Below are positions 1 through 9,942 of a stretch of DNA of 64,000 bases, piece after piece. Below the pieces are notes generated by a model. The model was given only the letters and a program-made list of their open reading frames with translations. It searched no databases and was not told where the DNA came from. Origin of the DNA: Clostridium sardiniense (GTDB taxonomy: Bacteria; Bacillota; Clostridia; Clostridiales; Clostridiaceae); contig NZ_JAFBDA010000010.1 in NCBI RefSeq assembly GCF_016907995.1, forward strand, positions 62,001 to 126,000. The letters run 5' to 3'. Within the stretch, counting starts at the first letter, position 1. Each line of letters opens with the position of its first letter. The position numbers were made by a program, and so were the translations under genes.

Positions 1-899
1 TATATAAGTGGGTTCCAGATGGAAAAATAGAAATTAAAGGAGTAGTTCAAATAGCACATGGCATGGCTGAGACTGCAGAAAGATATGATTATTTTGCAAG
101 AAGACTTAATAAAGAGGGATATGCTGTATATGCTAACGATCATAGAGGTCATGGGAAAAGCGTATCTAGCAAAGAAGAACTTGGGTATATTGGTGATGAT
201 AGCAGTTTTAAATTAATGATAGCAAATATGAAAGAATTAAATGACATTATAAAAAAAGAGTATAGAGAACTCCCTATAATATTATTTGGGCATAGTATGG
301 GATCATTCTTAAGTCAAAGATATGCACAGATATATGGGGAAACAATTAAAATGCTGATATTATCAGGAAGTAATGGAAAACCTAATCCTATAACTAAGGT
401 AGGAAGAAAAATAGCTAAAATTGAAATGAATTTAAAAGGAAGAAAAGCTAAAAGTCCACTTATGGACAAGTTGTCCTTTGGAGATTTTAATAAAACTTTT
501 GAGCCTGCAAGGACTCCATATGATTGGATATGCGGAAATGAGGAAACTGTAGATGAGTATATAAATGATGAATATTGTGGATTTATATGTACTACATCTT
601 TTTATCATGATCTAATAGACGGAATATGGAGTATTCATGAAGGCGATAATTTTAATAACATAAGAAAAGATATTCCCATATATATATTTGCAGGTGATAA
701 AGATCCTGTAGGGTATTTTGGTAAAGGAATAGTCAATTTATATAATTTATATAAAAATATAGGTGTTAAAGATATACAATATAAGTTATATAAAGATGGA
801 AGACATGAAATGTTAAATGAGAAAAATAGAGATGAAGTAATAAATGACATAATAATATGGATTAAAGATAGAGAAAATAAACTATTTAATATAGTTTAA
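1..899 (+). CDS. alpha/beta hydrolase, lysophospholipase/monoacylglycerol lipase-like (5' partial)
   Basis: The reading frame is open from base 3, so the N-terminus lies outside the window. The oxyanion-region HGMAE is encoded just inside the edge, before the first visible ATG (63). The nucleophile elbow is GHSMGS, a likely catalytic Asp lies in FAGDKDPVG and the His in DGRHEMLNE near the C-terminus, so a complete Ser-Asp-His triad is visible. This matches the Hydrolase_4 (serine aminopeptidase S33) group that cleaves lipid or lysophospholipid esters; the real substrate is unknown. No signal peptide can be judged. It stands alone before a weak terminator. Confidence 0.85.
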   Translation, partial: YKWVPDGKIEIKGVVQIAHGMAETAERYDYFARRLNKEGYAVYANDHRGHGKSVSSKEELGYIGDDSSFKLMIANMKELNDIIKKEYRELPIILFGHSMGSFLSQRYAQIYGETIKMLILSGSNGKPNPITKVGRKIAKIEMNLKGRKAKSPLMDKLSFGDFNKTFEPARTPYDWICGNEETVDEYINDEYCGFICTTSFYHDLIDGIWSIHEGDNFNNIRKDIPIYIFAGDKDPVGYFGKGIVNLYNLYKNIGVKDIQYKLYKDGRHEMLNEKNRDEVINDIIIWIKDRENKLFNIV

Positions 900-921
900 G
901 ATATAAGGTACTATATATTAG

Positions 922-987
922 TAGATGATTGTATGAAATAATGCAAAGTTAAGTTTGTAATTATTATAAATGATCATCTATTTTTTT
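922..987 (+). terminator. possible terminator after the hydrolase
   Basis: An 8-bp perfect stem (TAGATGAT at 922-929, ATCATCTA at 973-980) is followed by seven T. The loop is unusually long at 43 nt, so this is a weak candidate. Confidence 0.4.
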
Positions 988-1012
988 ATTTGAAAGTAGA
1001 TATTATATTTTA

Positions 1013-1027
1013 TGGATACTTTATCCA
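1013..1027. promoter_or_regulatory. small palindrome upstream of the PTS gene
   Basis: TGGATA-CTT-TATCCA forms a perfect 6-bp inverted repeat about 65 bp before the PTS start. It could be an operator or part of a leader structure. No clear GlcT/LicT-type antiterminator site with an overlapping terminator was seen. Confidence 0.25.
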
Positions 1028-1091
1028 GTGTAAATAAATAGAAAGATGGAAAAAATAATCTTGCCATAAATATAGAAAGGAGAATAGAGAG

Positions 1092-3128
1092 ATGGGTAAA
1101 AAGATTTTTGGAGTATTACAAAGAATCGGTAAGGCTTTGATGTTACCAGTAGCTCTTCTTCCAGCAGCAGGATTATTGTTAGCTTTTGGGAATTTATTTA
1201 TGAATGAGGCTCTGTTGGTAAATGCACCATATTTAAGAGCTGATTGGATACAATTAGTTGCAAGTGTGATGGAGCAATCAGGAAATATAATATTTGCAAA
1301 TTTACCATTAATATTTTCTGTTGGTGTTGCTATCGGATTATCTGATGGTGATGGTGTTGCAGGACTTGCAGCTATTGTAGGATTCTTAATTATGAATGTT
1401 TCTATGGGAACATTTGTGGGGGTAACAACTGATATGCTGTCAGATCCTATGTATACTACTGTTGTGGGAGTACCAACCCTTCAGACGGGAGTATTTGGTG
1501 GAATAATAATGGGACTTATAGCATCGGCTATGTATAATAAATTTTATAGAATTGAATTACCACCATATTTAGGTTTTTTTGCAGGCAAAAGATTTGTACC
1601 TATTATTACTGCGGCATTAGGAGTAATAATAGGTGTAATCATGACATTTATATGGCCACCTATACAAGAAGGGTTATTTTATGTTTCAAAAAGTATGATA
1701 TATGCTAATCCTACTGTAGCATCATTTATATTTGGAGTTGTCGAAAGAGCACTTATTCCATTTGGACTGCATCATATTTGGTATAATCCTTTCTGGTATC
1801 AATTTGGAGAGTATGTAGATAAAGCAGGACAATTGATTATGGGAGATCAGAATATATTCTTTGCACAATTGAAAGATGGAGTACCATTCACAGCAGGAAC
1901 ATTTATGACAGGTAAATTCCCATTTATGATGTTTGGACTTCCAGCAGCAGCACTTGCTATATATCAAGAAGCTAAACCAGAGCATAAGAAGGCAGTAGCT
2001 GGTATTATGGGGTCAGCAGCACTTACATCATTTTTAACAGGTATTACTGAACCACTAGAATTCTCATTCCTTTTTGTTGCACCTATATTATTTATTATAC
2101 ATTGCTTAATGGCTGGACTATCATTTATGACCATGCAGCTTTTAAATGTTAAAATAGGTATGACCTTCTCAGGAGGAGTAATTGACTTTATATTATTTGG
2201 AGTAATACCCAATAGAACACCGTGGTATTTAGTTATAGTTGTAGGTATAATTTATGCATTTATATACTATTCAGTTTTTAGAGTATTAATTAAAAAGTTT
2301 AACTTAAAGACTCCAGGTAGAGAAGATGATAATGAAAGTATAAGTACAACAAATATAGAAGGTGCTTCTCTTGCGACAGAAGTATTAAGGGCCTTAGGTG
2401 GGAAAAAAAATATTAGTAATTTAGATGCTTGTATTACAAGACTCAGAGTAATAGTAAATGATATATCAGAAGTAGATAAAGAGGAATTAAAAGCTCTGGG
2501 TGCAGCTGGAGTTATGGAAGTTGGAAATAATATTCAAGCAATATTTGGACCGAAATCTGATATATTAAAAGGTCAAATAAAAGAGATAATGGCAGGTAAA
2601 ATACCAACAGAAAAAAAATTAGAAAATCACGATGAAATAAAAGATATAAGGGATAAAAATCTTGAGGATATACCGGAAGATATATTAGCCCCACTTACAG
2701 GAAATGTTATAAGAATAGAGGATGTACCTGATAAGGTCTTCGCAGAAAAGATGATGGGTGAAGGATTTGCAATAGAGCCATTAGGAAATATTGTTTCAGC
2801 TCCTGTTGCTGGAGAAATAACATCACTATTTACGACTAAGCATGCAATAGGAATAACTAGTGATAATGGGTTAGAAATTCTTATTCATGTTGGTATGGAT
2901 ACTGTTTCATTAAATGGAGAAGGCTTTACACCCTATGTAAAACAAGGAGATAGAGTTAAAATCGGAGATAAACTTCTTTCTGTAGATTTTGATATCATAA
3001 GAGAGAAGGTACCATCAATTGTAACACCAGTAGTCTTTACTAACTTAACAGAGAATAATAAAGTGGAGATTAATTATGGAGAAGTTACAGAAGGTAAGGA
3101 TGTAGTTGCAGTAGTAATTAAAAAATAG
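1092..3128 (+). CDS. ptsG: PTS system EIICBA component, glucose family
   Basis: A 678-residue three-domain sugar permease of the glucose/N-acetylglucosamine PTS family. It imports and phosphorylates a hexose using phosphate passed from HPr. Residues about 1-400 are the membrane EIIC domain. Residues about 425-505 are EIIB, with the phospho-Cys at about 447 in NLDACITRL. Residues about 540-678 are EIIA, with the phospho-His at about 599 in EILIHVGMD. All relay residues are present. An AGAAAGGAGAA Shine-Dalgarno precedes the ATG. Glucose is the most likely substrate, but N-acetylglucosamine or maltose paralogues share this architecture and cannot be excluded. It is monocistronic, with its own terminator. 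Confidence 0.9.
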   Translation: MGKKIFGVLQRIGKALMLPVALLPAAGLLLAFGNLFMNEALLVNAPYLRADWIQLVASVMEQSGNIIFANLPLIFSVGVAIGLSDGDGVAGLAAIVGFLIMNVSMGTFVGVTTDMLSDPMYTTVVGVPTLQTGVFGGIIMGLIASAMYNKFYRIELPPYLGFFAGKRFVPIITAALGVIIGVIMTFIWPPIQEGLFYVSKSMIYANPTVASFIFGVVERALIPFGLHHIWYNPFWYQFGEYVDKAGQLIMGDQNIFFAQLKDGVPFTAGTFMTGKFPFMMFGLPAAALAIYQEAKPEHKKAVAGIMGSAALTSFLTGITEPLEFSFLFVAPILFIIHCLMAGLSFMTMQLLNVKIGMTFSGGVIDFILFGVIPNRTPWYLVIVVGIIYAFIYYSVFRVLIKKFNLKTPGREDDNESISTTNIEGASLATEVLRALGGKKNISNLDACITRLRVIVNDISEVDKEELKALGAAGVMEVGNNIQAIFGPKSDILKGQIKEIMAGKIPTEKKLENHDEIKDIRDKNLEDIPEDILAPLTGNVIRIEDVPDKVFAEKMMGEGFAIEPLGNIVSAPVAGEITSLFTTKHAIGITSDNGLEILIHVGMDTVSLNGEGFTPYVKQGDRVKIGDKLLSVDFDIIREKVPSIVTPVVFTNLTENNKVEINYGEVTEGKDVVAVVIKK

Positions 3129-3162
3129 TAAAGAAATTTAGAAAAAATAGGATGGATAATAG

Positions 3163-3197
3163 AACCTAGTCGAATTTAATTTGACTAGGTTTTGTTT
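3163..3197 (+). terminator. Rho-independent terminator of the PTS gene
   Basis: A perfect 9-bp stem (AACCTAGTC / GACTAGGTT) with an 11-nt loop and a following T-rich run, 35 bp after the PTS stop. Confidence 0.85.
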
Positions 3198-3258
3198 ATA
3201 AAAACTTCACATAATAGGAAAAATAAAGTAAAATATATATTATATAGGAGGGGAAAAA

Positions 3259-5238
3259 ATGGAGCTTGAGAAGGAATTAAGGGATATTATATATATTAAT
3301 AAGAGATTTTTTATAAGTATAGTTGTTATATCCTTTGTTATATATATATGGTTATATGTATTTCTTATGATTTTTATAGATGATAATGTTCCGGTATTTG
3401 ATTTTATAATAAAAGCATATTATGTTGTAGTATCTTGTTGCGGATTACTTTTAACCTATTCTAATGCAAATATATCAGAAAGTAAAATCTTTGAGGCGTT
3501 ATCAGTCTATTTTGTTTTTTTTATTATAGTAATGATGAATTTACTTACAATAGATATTCCACATACTTTTTTTAGATTTAGACCTGGAATTAATGGCTTA
3601 TCTTATAAATATACATTATTTATAGTAGGGGCCTTATCAACAGTATCTGTATATCGGTATATAGCTAATAGACGTGTAAATGTAATATTTAGTATGTTTA
3701 TAATAGTAAGTAGTGGATATTTAGCATATATTTTGGAATCAAATAGATTATTTTGGGTTTTGTTAATTGTTGTAATTTTAACGTGTATTTTAGTGAATAT
3801 ATATAATATATATAATATATCTAAATATAAGCTATATATAAATAATAAAATAAATTATTTATATTCATATGCTATTTTGGCATCTATAATGAATACGCTA
3901 ACAGTTATAATGCTTTTTGGTGAAAATATTTTTATAAGATATATAATTAATTTACTTATATTTATATCAGTATCGATACTATTTATCAGTACTATATACA
4001 AAATTATAGATACACCATATAAATTGTTATTTAAAGATTTATATGAAAGTAATGAAAAACTTAATTCTATTAATTACGATATTTCATTAAAAAATGATGA
4101 ATTAGAATTTTCACATAATTTAATTAGAAGAAAGGAAATTATGTTTAAGGAATTCTTTAGAAGTATACCAGTACCTATAATTATATTAAGTGACAGTACA
4201 CATAGAATAATTTATTGTAATAAATCTTTTTTGAATCTAATTAAAGAAGAAGATATTAAGAATGTTATAAATAAAAAAGTAAATAATTTTATTTCTTTAG
4301 ATGAAAGGGAGAGGGGAAATGATGAGATAGCATATAATAAAAATATATATAGAGGAAGAATAGAGAAAGCCGGACAGACAAGATACCTAAATATAGAATT
4401 TATAGATAAAAATAAAGAGAATGGAGAAATAATATTAGGTATAAGTGACATAACATCTAAAGTTGATATGAGCTCTATGAAAGAAAATTTGGAGAGAAAG
4501 TTAACGCAGGAAGGTATAAAAAGAGATTTTCTTTCAAATATAAGTCATGATTTAAAAACTCCTATAAATGTAATATATTCAGCACTTCAGCTTGAATATA
4601 TTTTTGTGGAAAATAAAGATATACAAGCATTACTTAAGTATAATAATATATCAAAAAAGAATTGTCTTGCCTTAATAAAACTTACAAATAATCTTATAGA
4701 TAGTAGCAAGATTCAATCAGATTACTTATTTCCGACCTTAGAGATAATAAATATAGTGGAATTTGTTGAAGATACAGTAAATAGTTTGATTTTCTATGCT
4801 AATGAAAAAGATATAGAGCTTATTTTTGATACTGATAATGAAGAGATATATTCTTACTTAGATGAGGAATTTATGCAAAGGATTTTATTAAATTTAATAT
4901 CAAATTCTATAAAGTTTACTAGTAAAAATGGAAAAATTGAAGTAGGAATTTTTGAAAATGGAGATTTGGTTGATTTAGTTATACAGGATAATGGCATAGG
5001 CATGGATAAAGAATTTATTGATAAAATTTTTATGAAGTATGCTATGGGAGAGAATAACGATGATGTGTCAGACAAGGGAAGTGGAATAGGATTATTTGTT
5101 GTTAAAAAATTAGTAGAATTACAAAAGGGAAATATAGTTATAGAGAGCAGCAAAGGACAAGGAACTAAAATTACTATAACATTTAAAAGGGAGTTTATTT
5201 CAAATGAGAATGAAATGTATGAATTCGAAATTATGTAA
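3259..5238 (+). CDS. membrane sensor histidine kinase with PAS domain
   Basis: 659 residues. The N-terminal ~260 residues hold several hydrophobic segments (a membrane sensor region), then a short coiled stretch, a PAS-like domain (about 295-395), HisKA and HATPase_c. The phospho-acceptor His is about residue 430 in NISHDLKTP. The N box (LLNLISNSIKFT), G1 (DNGIGMD) and G2 (GSGIGLFVVKK) are all intact, so it should be an active kinase. GGAGGGG precedes the ATG. No response regulator is adjacent. It overlaps the start of a second, similar kinase by 35 bp, so the two are probably translated together. The signal is unknown. Confidence 0.9.
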   Translation: MELEKELRDIIYINKRFFISIVVISFVIYIWLYVFLMIFIDDNVPVFDFIIKAYYVVVSCCGLLLTYSNANISESKIFEALSVYFVFFIIVMMNLLTIDIPHTFFRFRPGINGLSYKYTLFIVGALSTVSVYRYIANRRVNVIFSMFIIVSSGYLAYILESNRLFWVLLIVVILTCILVNIYNIYNISKYKLYINNKINYLYSYAILASIMNTLTVIMLFGENIFIRYIINLLIFISVSILFISTIYKIIDTPYKLLFKDLYESNEKLNSINYDISLKNDELEFSHNLIRRKEIMFKEFFRSIPVPIIILSDSTHRIIYCNKSFLNLIKEEDIKNVINKKVNNFISLDERERGNDEIAYNKNIYRGRIEKAGQTRYLNIEFIDKNKENGEIILGISDITSKVDMSSMKENLERKLTQEGIKRDFLSNISHDLKTPINVIYSALQLEYIFVENKDIQALLKYNNISKKNCLALIKLTNNLIDSSKIQSDYLFPTLEIINIVEFVEDTVNSLIFYANEKDIELIFDTDNEEIYSYLDEEFMQRILLNLISNSIKFTSKNGKIEVGIFENGDLVDLVIQDNGIGMDKEFIDKIFMKYAMGENNDDVSDKGSGIGLFVVKKLVELQKGNIVIESSKGQGTKITITFKREFISNENEMYEFEIM

Positions 5239-7237
5239 TAATAGATTAACATACTCACTTAATGGTGCAATAGCTATATTATTAATATTATTAATTATAT
5301 ATTATATAACAGGGTCATATCCAATGTTTTATAATATGTTAAATGTATCATGTGCATCCTTTGGAATATCTCTTGCAGTAATAGCAATAATTAGGAAGAG
5401 TTCTAATTATTATAATTACATAGGAATTGGATTCTTATTTATAGGATTAATTGAATTCTCGCAAGTTTTCATAAGTAAGTTTGGAATTCATATCTTAGAA
5501 AATATGGGGTTGTATATTACTTTTACAATAAGTGAGATATTGGGAATATTAATATTACCTGTTTCATTTATATTAATGAAACATAAGGTCGATAATAAAA
5601 AATCCATTATTACATATTTTGTGATTACTATAATATCTAGTATATTGGGGATTTTTCTATATGATTTAAGAGAGATTGATGAATCTTCAGTATTCATAAC
5701 AGTACTTCTTGTACAATTTATCTTAATAATTCTTTTAATAATATTATTAAATAGAATTAGAAAAAAATATAAGGAAATTAAGTATAAATATATATTCCTT
5801 TATTTTATACTTATGAATATGTATCATTTGTTACTTAAAATATCTTATATATATACATGTAATTTTGCTTTTGAAGCATATGTAGTAAAGTATGTAGCGT
5901 ATTTTTCTATATATGAAGGTATAACTAGTAATATCTTAAGTCTGATGTATACACAAATGAAGGAAAATTTATTAAAAGTAAAAAAGAAGCAAAGTGAATT
6001 AAATTTAAAATTAAATCAAAGGAATGTAATTTTAAATGAATTAAATACAATAAATATTAAAAGTGAAAAAAGATACTATGATTTAATAGAATCATTTAAA
6101 GATGGGATTATAACATTTAATATGGGGAAGATTACTTACGTTAATAATGAGGCTGTAGATATGTTAGGTTTTAGATATAAGGGAGAATTATTAGGAAGAG
6201 ATTTCGATTACGTATTAGATAATTTAATAGAAAAAGAGAGTATAGATAGTAGCTTAATATTAGAAGGTAGTGATGTTAGATTATTTGGTAATAATCTTGA
6301 AAAATTATATAGATTTAATAGTAAAAGTAATAACTTAAAAGAGTTAGAATTATATTTAGTTAAAAACAGAGAAAAAAGAGAGATAGTGTATATAAGAGAT
6401 ATTACAGATAACAATGTATATAATAAGATTAGAGAAAGGTATGAAGATTTTGTAAGACAAGAAGATATAAAAAATGAATTTTATTCTAATATATCTCATG
6501 AGCTGAGAACTCCAATAAATGTTATAAATTCAGCCCTTACATTAAATGAAATATATCTTAAAGATAACAATATTAATAGTGTAAGTAAAAATAATGATAT
6601 TATAAGACAAAATTGTTTGAGACTTATAAGAACAATAAATAATTTTATTGATGCAAATAAGATTTCAGAAGGGTATTTAAAACCTAATAAGAAAATCTAT
6701 AATATAGTCGAAGTTGTTGAAGGAGTATCCATTGCAACAAGTAAGTATGCAAAGAAAATTAATAACTCTATAATATTTGATTCAGAAGAGAGCGAAATAT
6801 ATTTACCTGTTGATAGAGATATGATTGAAAGAGTAATACTTAATTTATTATCTAATAGTGTAAAACATGGAGAACGAAATAGAAACATAAAAATTAATAT
6901 GTATTCTAAGAAAAATTATTTATATATAATAGTTAAAAATTATACAAAAATTATTGATGAAGAAGAGAAAAAATATATCTTTGATCAGTTTACAAAGTTA
7001 AATAAATCATTAAATAGACAAAAAGAAGGTAGTGGTCTTGGATTATTTTTAAGTAAAACAATTATAGAATTACATGATGGAAGCATAGAATTTGAATCAG
7101 AAAAGGCTCAAGGAAATAAGTTTATAATAAAGCTTCCTATTGTAGAGGATATAAGAGGGTATGAGCCAGGAGAGAGTGTTGAGATAGTAACGTTAGATAA
7201 AAAGGTTGATGTTGAGTTCGCAGATATATATATTTAA
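5204..7237 (+). CDS. membrane sensor histidine kinase with degenerate G1 box
   Basis: 677 residues, a paralogue of the preceding kinase: N-terminal membrane region resembling MASE3 sensor domains, PAS-like segment (about 295-390), HisKA with His about residue 432 in NISHELRTP, and HATPase_c. The N box (LLNLLSNSVKHG) and G2 (GSGLGLFLSK) are present. The usual DxGxG G1 motif reads VKNYTKI, so the adenine-contacting Asp and both Gly are absent. Kinase activity may be reduced, or it may act as a partner of the upstream kinase. The start overlaps the upstream gene; GGGAG lies 9 nt before the ATG. A conserved-looking acidic tail follows the ATPase domain. Confidence 0.85.
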   Translation: MRMKCMNSKLCNNRLTYSLNGAIAILLILLIIYYITGSYPMFYNMLNVSCASFGISLAVIAIIRKSSNYYNYIGIGFLFIGLIEFSQVFISKFGIHILENMGLYITFTISEILGILILPVSFILMKHKVDNKKSIITYFVITIISSILGIFLYDLREIDESSVFITVLLVQFILIILLIILLNRIRKKYKEIKYKYIFLYFILMNMYHLLLKISYIYTCNFAFEAYVVKYVAYFSIYEGITSNILSLMYTQMKENLLKVKKKQSELNLKLNQRNVILNELNTINIKSEKRYYDLIESFKDGIITFNMGKITYVNNEAVDMLGFRYKGELLGRDFDYVLDNLIEKESIDSSLILEGSDVRLFGNNLEKLYRFNSKSNNLKELELYLVKNREKREIVYIRDITDNNVYNKIRERYEDFVRQEDIKNEFYSNISHELRTPINVINSALTLNEIYLKDNNINSVSKNNDIIRQNCLRLIRTINNFIDANKISEGYLKPNKKIYNIVEVVEGVSIATSKYAKKINNSIIFDSEESEIYLPVDRDMIERVILNLLSNSVKHGERNRNIKINMYSKKNYLYIIVKNYTKIIDEEEKKYIFDQFTKLNKSLNRQKEGSGLGLFLSKTIIELHDGSIEFESEKAQGNKFIIKLPIVEDIRGYEPGESVEIVTLDKKVDVEFADIYI

Positions 7238-7296
7238 GAATAATTAACTTATATTAAGTATATTATTAATATTAAAGATGTACTTTGAGGTGAGTT

Positions 7297-7797
7297 ATGA
7301 AAAATATATTTAAGGTAAATGACAAATTTAAGATTATACCATTTATTATATCAATATTAATTCCAGTAGGTGGAGGAGTATTGGTAGGATATATTACAAA
7401 AGATTCTATGGCTTTGTACGAAACTCTTGCAAAACCTAAATTTTCACCACCAGGATGGCTGTTTGGCATTGTATGGCCTATTCTATATATACTTATAGGG
7501 TTTGCTCTATACAGAGTATATATGATTCTTAAAGAAGAAAAAAGGAGTTATGGAATTTTAATAGTGTATTTTATTCAGCTTTTGATTAATTTCTTATGGC
7601 CTATATTATTCTTTAATTTAAAATTGTATGGACTATCAGCAATTAATATAATCATACTTATAATTTTAATAATAATATGTATAATAAAATTTATAAAGAT
7701 TGATAAGATATCATCAGTATTATTAATTCCATATTTAATTTGGTGTGGTTATGCAGCCTATTTAAACATAGTAATTTGGATGATAAATGAAATGTAA
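7297..7797 (+). CDS. tspO: TspO/MBR family protein
   Basis: 166 residues with five hydrophobic segments and the Trp/Pro-rich TspO core (KPKFSPPGWLFGIVWPILY). TspO proteins are membrane proteins that bind tetrapyrroles and other ligands; in bacteria they are tied to porphyrin handling and stress. The length is normal for the family. GAGGTG precedes the ATG. It lies about 60 bp after the kinase pair with no evident terminator between, so it may be cotranscribed with them; a functional link is inference. Confidence 0.9.
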   Translation: MKNIFKVNDKFKIIPFIISILIPVGGGVLVGYITKDSMALYETLAKPKFSPPGWLFGIVWPILYILIGFALYRVYMILKEEKRSYGILIVYFIQLLINFLWPILFFNLKLYGLSAINIIILIILIIICIIKFIKIDKISSVLLIPYLIWCGYAAYLNIVIWMINEM

Positions 7798-7844
7798 AAC
7801 ATTATATTTGGAAAAATAATAATTTCATAGTATAATTTTAATAG

Positions 7845-7871
7845 ACCTTCTTTTTGAAGGTTTATTTTCTT
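7845..7871 (+). terminator. terminator after tspO
   Basis: A 6-bp stem ACCTTC / GAAGGT with a TTTTT loop and a T-rich tail, just upstream of the topB ribosome binding site. Confidence 0.55.
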
Positions 7872-7887
7872 TAGAAAGGAAATAATT

Positions 7888-9849
7888 ATGGGAAAAGCTT
7901 TATTTGTAGCAGAAAAACCTTCAGTAGCAATGGATTTTGTTAAGTTACTAAAGGTAGATGGAAAAAGAAATAATGGATATATAGAGAGTGACAAAGCAGT
8001 ATTTACTTGGTGTGTAGGACATATGGTGACTATGTCTTATCCGGAGGCTTATGATGAAAAGTTAAAATACTGGAATTTAAAGGACCTTCCATTTTTACCT
8101 ACGGATTATAAATATGAGGTAATAAATTCAGCTAAAGGTCAATTTAATGTAGTTAGTAAGTTGTTAAATAGAAGTGATATTGACAAAATATATGTATGTA
8201 CCGACTCGGGAAGAGAAGGGGAATATATATACAGGTTAGTTGATGATTTATCAGGTAATCCAGAAAAAGAAAAACTACGTATATGGATTGATTCTCAAAC
8301 TGAGGAAGAAATAAAAAGAGGTATTAAGGAAGCAAAGCCTCTAAAAGAGTATGACTCTTTAGCACACTCAGCTTATTTAAGAGCAAAGGAAGATTACATA
8401 ATAGGAATTAATTTCTCAAGACTGTTAACACTTATATATGGAAGACAGGTATCTAACATATTAAAGAAAGATAAGAATTCAGTTGTAGCTGTCGGAAGAG
8501 TTATGAGCTGTGTTTTAGGAATGGTTGTTGATAGAGAGAGGGAAATTAGAAACTTTAAAAAGACATCATTTTATAAGATTGCAGGAAGTTTTAGTAGAGA
8601 AGAGAAGGAGGAAGATATACAGAGTGAATGGAAAGCTTTAGAGAAGTCTAAATATAAGGATTCACCTAAATTATATAATGAAGGTGGATTTAAGAAAAAA
8701 GAAGACTGCGAAAATCTTATTAAGGAATTAGAGGTTTTAGAAGAAGGAATAATATCAAATATAAAAAAGACTAAAGAAAATAAAAATGCACCACTTTTAT
8801 TTAATTTAGCAGAGCTTCAAAATGAATGTTCTAAGAAATTTAAAATAAGTCCTGATGAGACCTTAAAGCACCTTCAAACTCTATATGAAAAGAAGATGGT
8901 GACATATCCTAGAACTGATGCTAGAGTATTATCTACAGCAGTTGCAAAGGGAATTAAGAAAACAATATTTAAGTTATCTAAAATAGATATAGGAGAGGAT
9001 TTAAAGAATGCTACTAATGCTATATTAGATAATAACTGGGATAAAACTATACTAAAAAGTAAGTATGTTGATGATAAGAAAATCACAGATCACTATGCTA
9101 TAGTTCCAACTGGAGAGGGAAGTTCTATTATAAATTCTTTAAAAGAAATAGAGAGAAAAATGTATTTCTTAATACTTAGAAGATTTATAGCTATATTTTA
9201 TCCTAAAGCACAGTATAGTAAGCAAGCGATAACTATAACTGTAGGTGATGAATCTTTCTATACAACAAAGAAGGTATGTATTGAAAGAGGATACTTAGAT
9301 ATATTAGATAGCAAAAAGGAAGACGGAGCCGATGAATTCCCTAAAGATTTAAGAAAAGGTCAAAAGGTTAGTATAAATTCTTTAGAAATGAAAGAGGGGG
9401 AAACTAGCCCTCCAAAGAGATTTACGACAGGTTCAATAATAATAGCTATGGAAAATGCAGGTAAGCTTATAGAAGATGAAGAACTAAGAGAGCATATAAA
9501 AGGTGCAGGTATTGGAACTTCAGCAACTAGAGCTGAGATATTAAAAAAGCTCATGAATATTGATTATGTAAAATCGAATAACAAAACACAAACCCTAACA
9601 CCAACAGAGCTTGGTGAGATGATTTATGAAGTAATAAATGCATCTATACCATCTCTTTTAAATCCAAAGCTTACAGCATCATGGGAAAAGGGGTTAAAAC
9701 TTGTACATGAAAAAAGCATACAGCCTGAGGAGTTTATGGTTAAGTTAGAAGCTTATACAAAGAAATCAACATATACAGTTTTTAAAGAGAATAGAATAGG
9801 ATTATTAAATAGAAAACTTTTAGAAGTCAAAAGTGTATATAGTAATTAA
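7888..9849 (+). CDS. topB: DNA topoisomerase III
   Basis: 653 residues, type IA topoisomerase that relaxes and decatenates DNA through a single-strand break. The N-terminal Toprim domain starts with LFVAEKPSVA and contains CTDSGREGEY (metal site). The catalytic Tyr is about residue 340 in VTYPRTDAR, and the domain-4 GIGTSATRAEI motif is present near residue 545. It lacks extra C-terminal zinc fingers, as is usual for TopB. AGAAAGGAAA precedes the ATG. It is monocistronic with a strong terminator. Confidence 0.95.
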   Translation: MGKALFVAEKPSVAMDFVKLLKVDGKRNNGYIESDKAVFTWCVGHMVTMSYPEAYDEKLKYWNLKDLPFLPTDYKYEVINSAKGQFNVVSKLLNRSDIDKIYVCTDSGREGEYIYRLVDDLSGNPEKEKLRIWIDSQTEEEIKRGIKEAKPLKEYDSLAHSAYLRAKEDYIIGINFSRLLTLIYGRQVSNILKKDKNSVVAVGRVMSCVLGMVVDREREIRNFKKTSFYKIAGSFSREEKEEDIQSEWKALEKSKYKDSPKLYNEGGFKKKEDCENLIKELEVLEEGIISNIKKTKENKNAPLLFNLAELQNECSKKFKISPDETLKHLQTLYEKKMVTYPRTDARVLSTAVAKGIKKTIFKLSKIDIGEDLKNATNAILDNNWDKTILKSKYVDDKKITDHYAIVPTGEGSSIINSLKEIERKMYFLILRRFIAIFYPKAQYSKQAITITVGDESFYTTKKVCIERGYLDILDSKKEDGADEFPKDLRKGQKVSINSLEMKEGETSPPKRFTTGSIIIAMENAGKLIEDEELREHIKGAGIGTSATRAEILKKLMNIDYVKSNNKTQTLTPTELGEMIYEVINASIPSLLNPKLTASWEKGLKLVHEKSIQPEEFMVKLEAYTKKSTYTVFKENRIGLLNRKLLEVKSVYSN

Positions 9850-9854
9850 GTAGT

Positions 9855-9890
9855 AAAAAGGATTTTACAATATTATGTAAAATCCTTTTT
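9855..9890 (+). terminator. terminator of topB
   Basis: A perfect 15-bp inverted repeat with a 6-nt loop, ending in TTTTT, five bases after the topB stop. Confidence 0.95.
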
Positions 9891-9942
9891 GTTATGTTAT
9901 AATAAAGGCAATTTTAATATTAAGTATTTAAGGTGTGTTTGT

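Noticed and set aside
900..1091. A GlcT/LicT antitermination site upstream of the PTS gene
   Set aside because: No RAT-like sequence overlapping a terminator could be drawn; only a small 6-bp palindrome is present.
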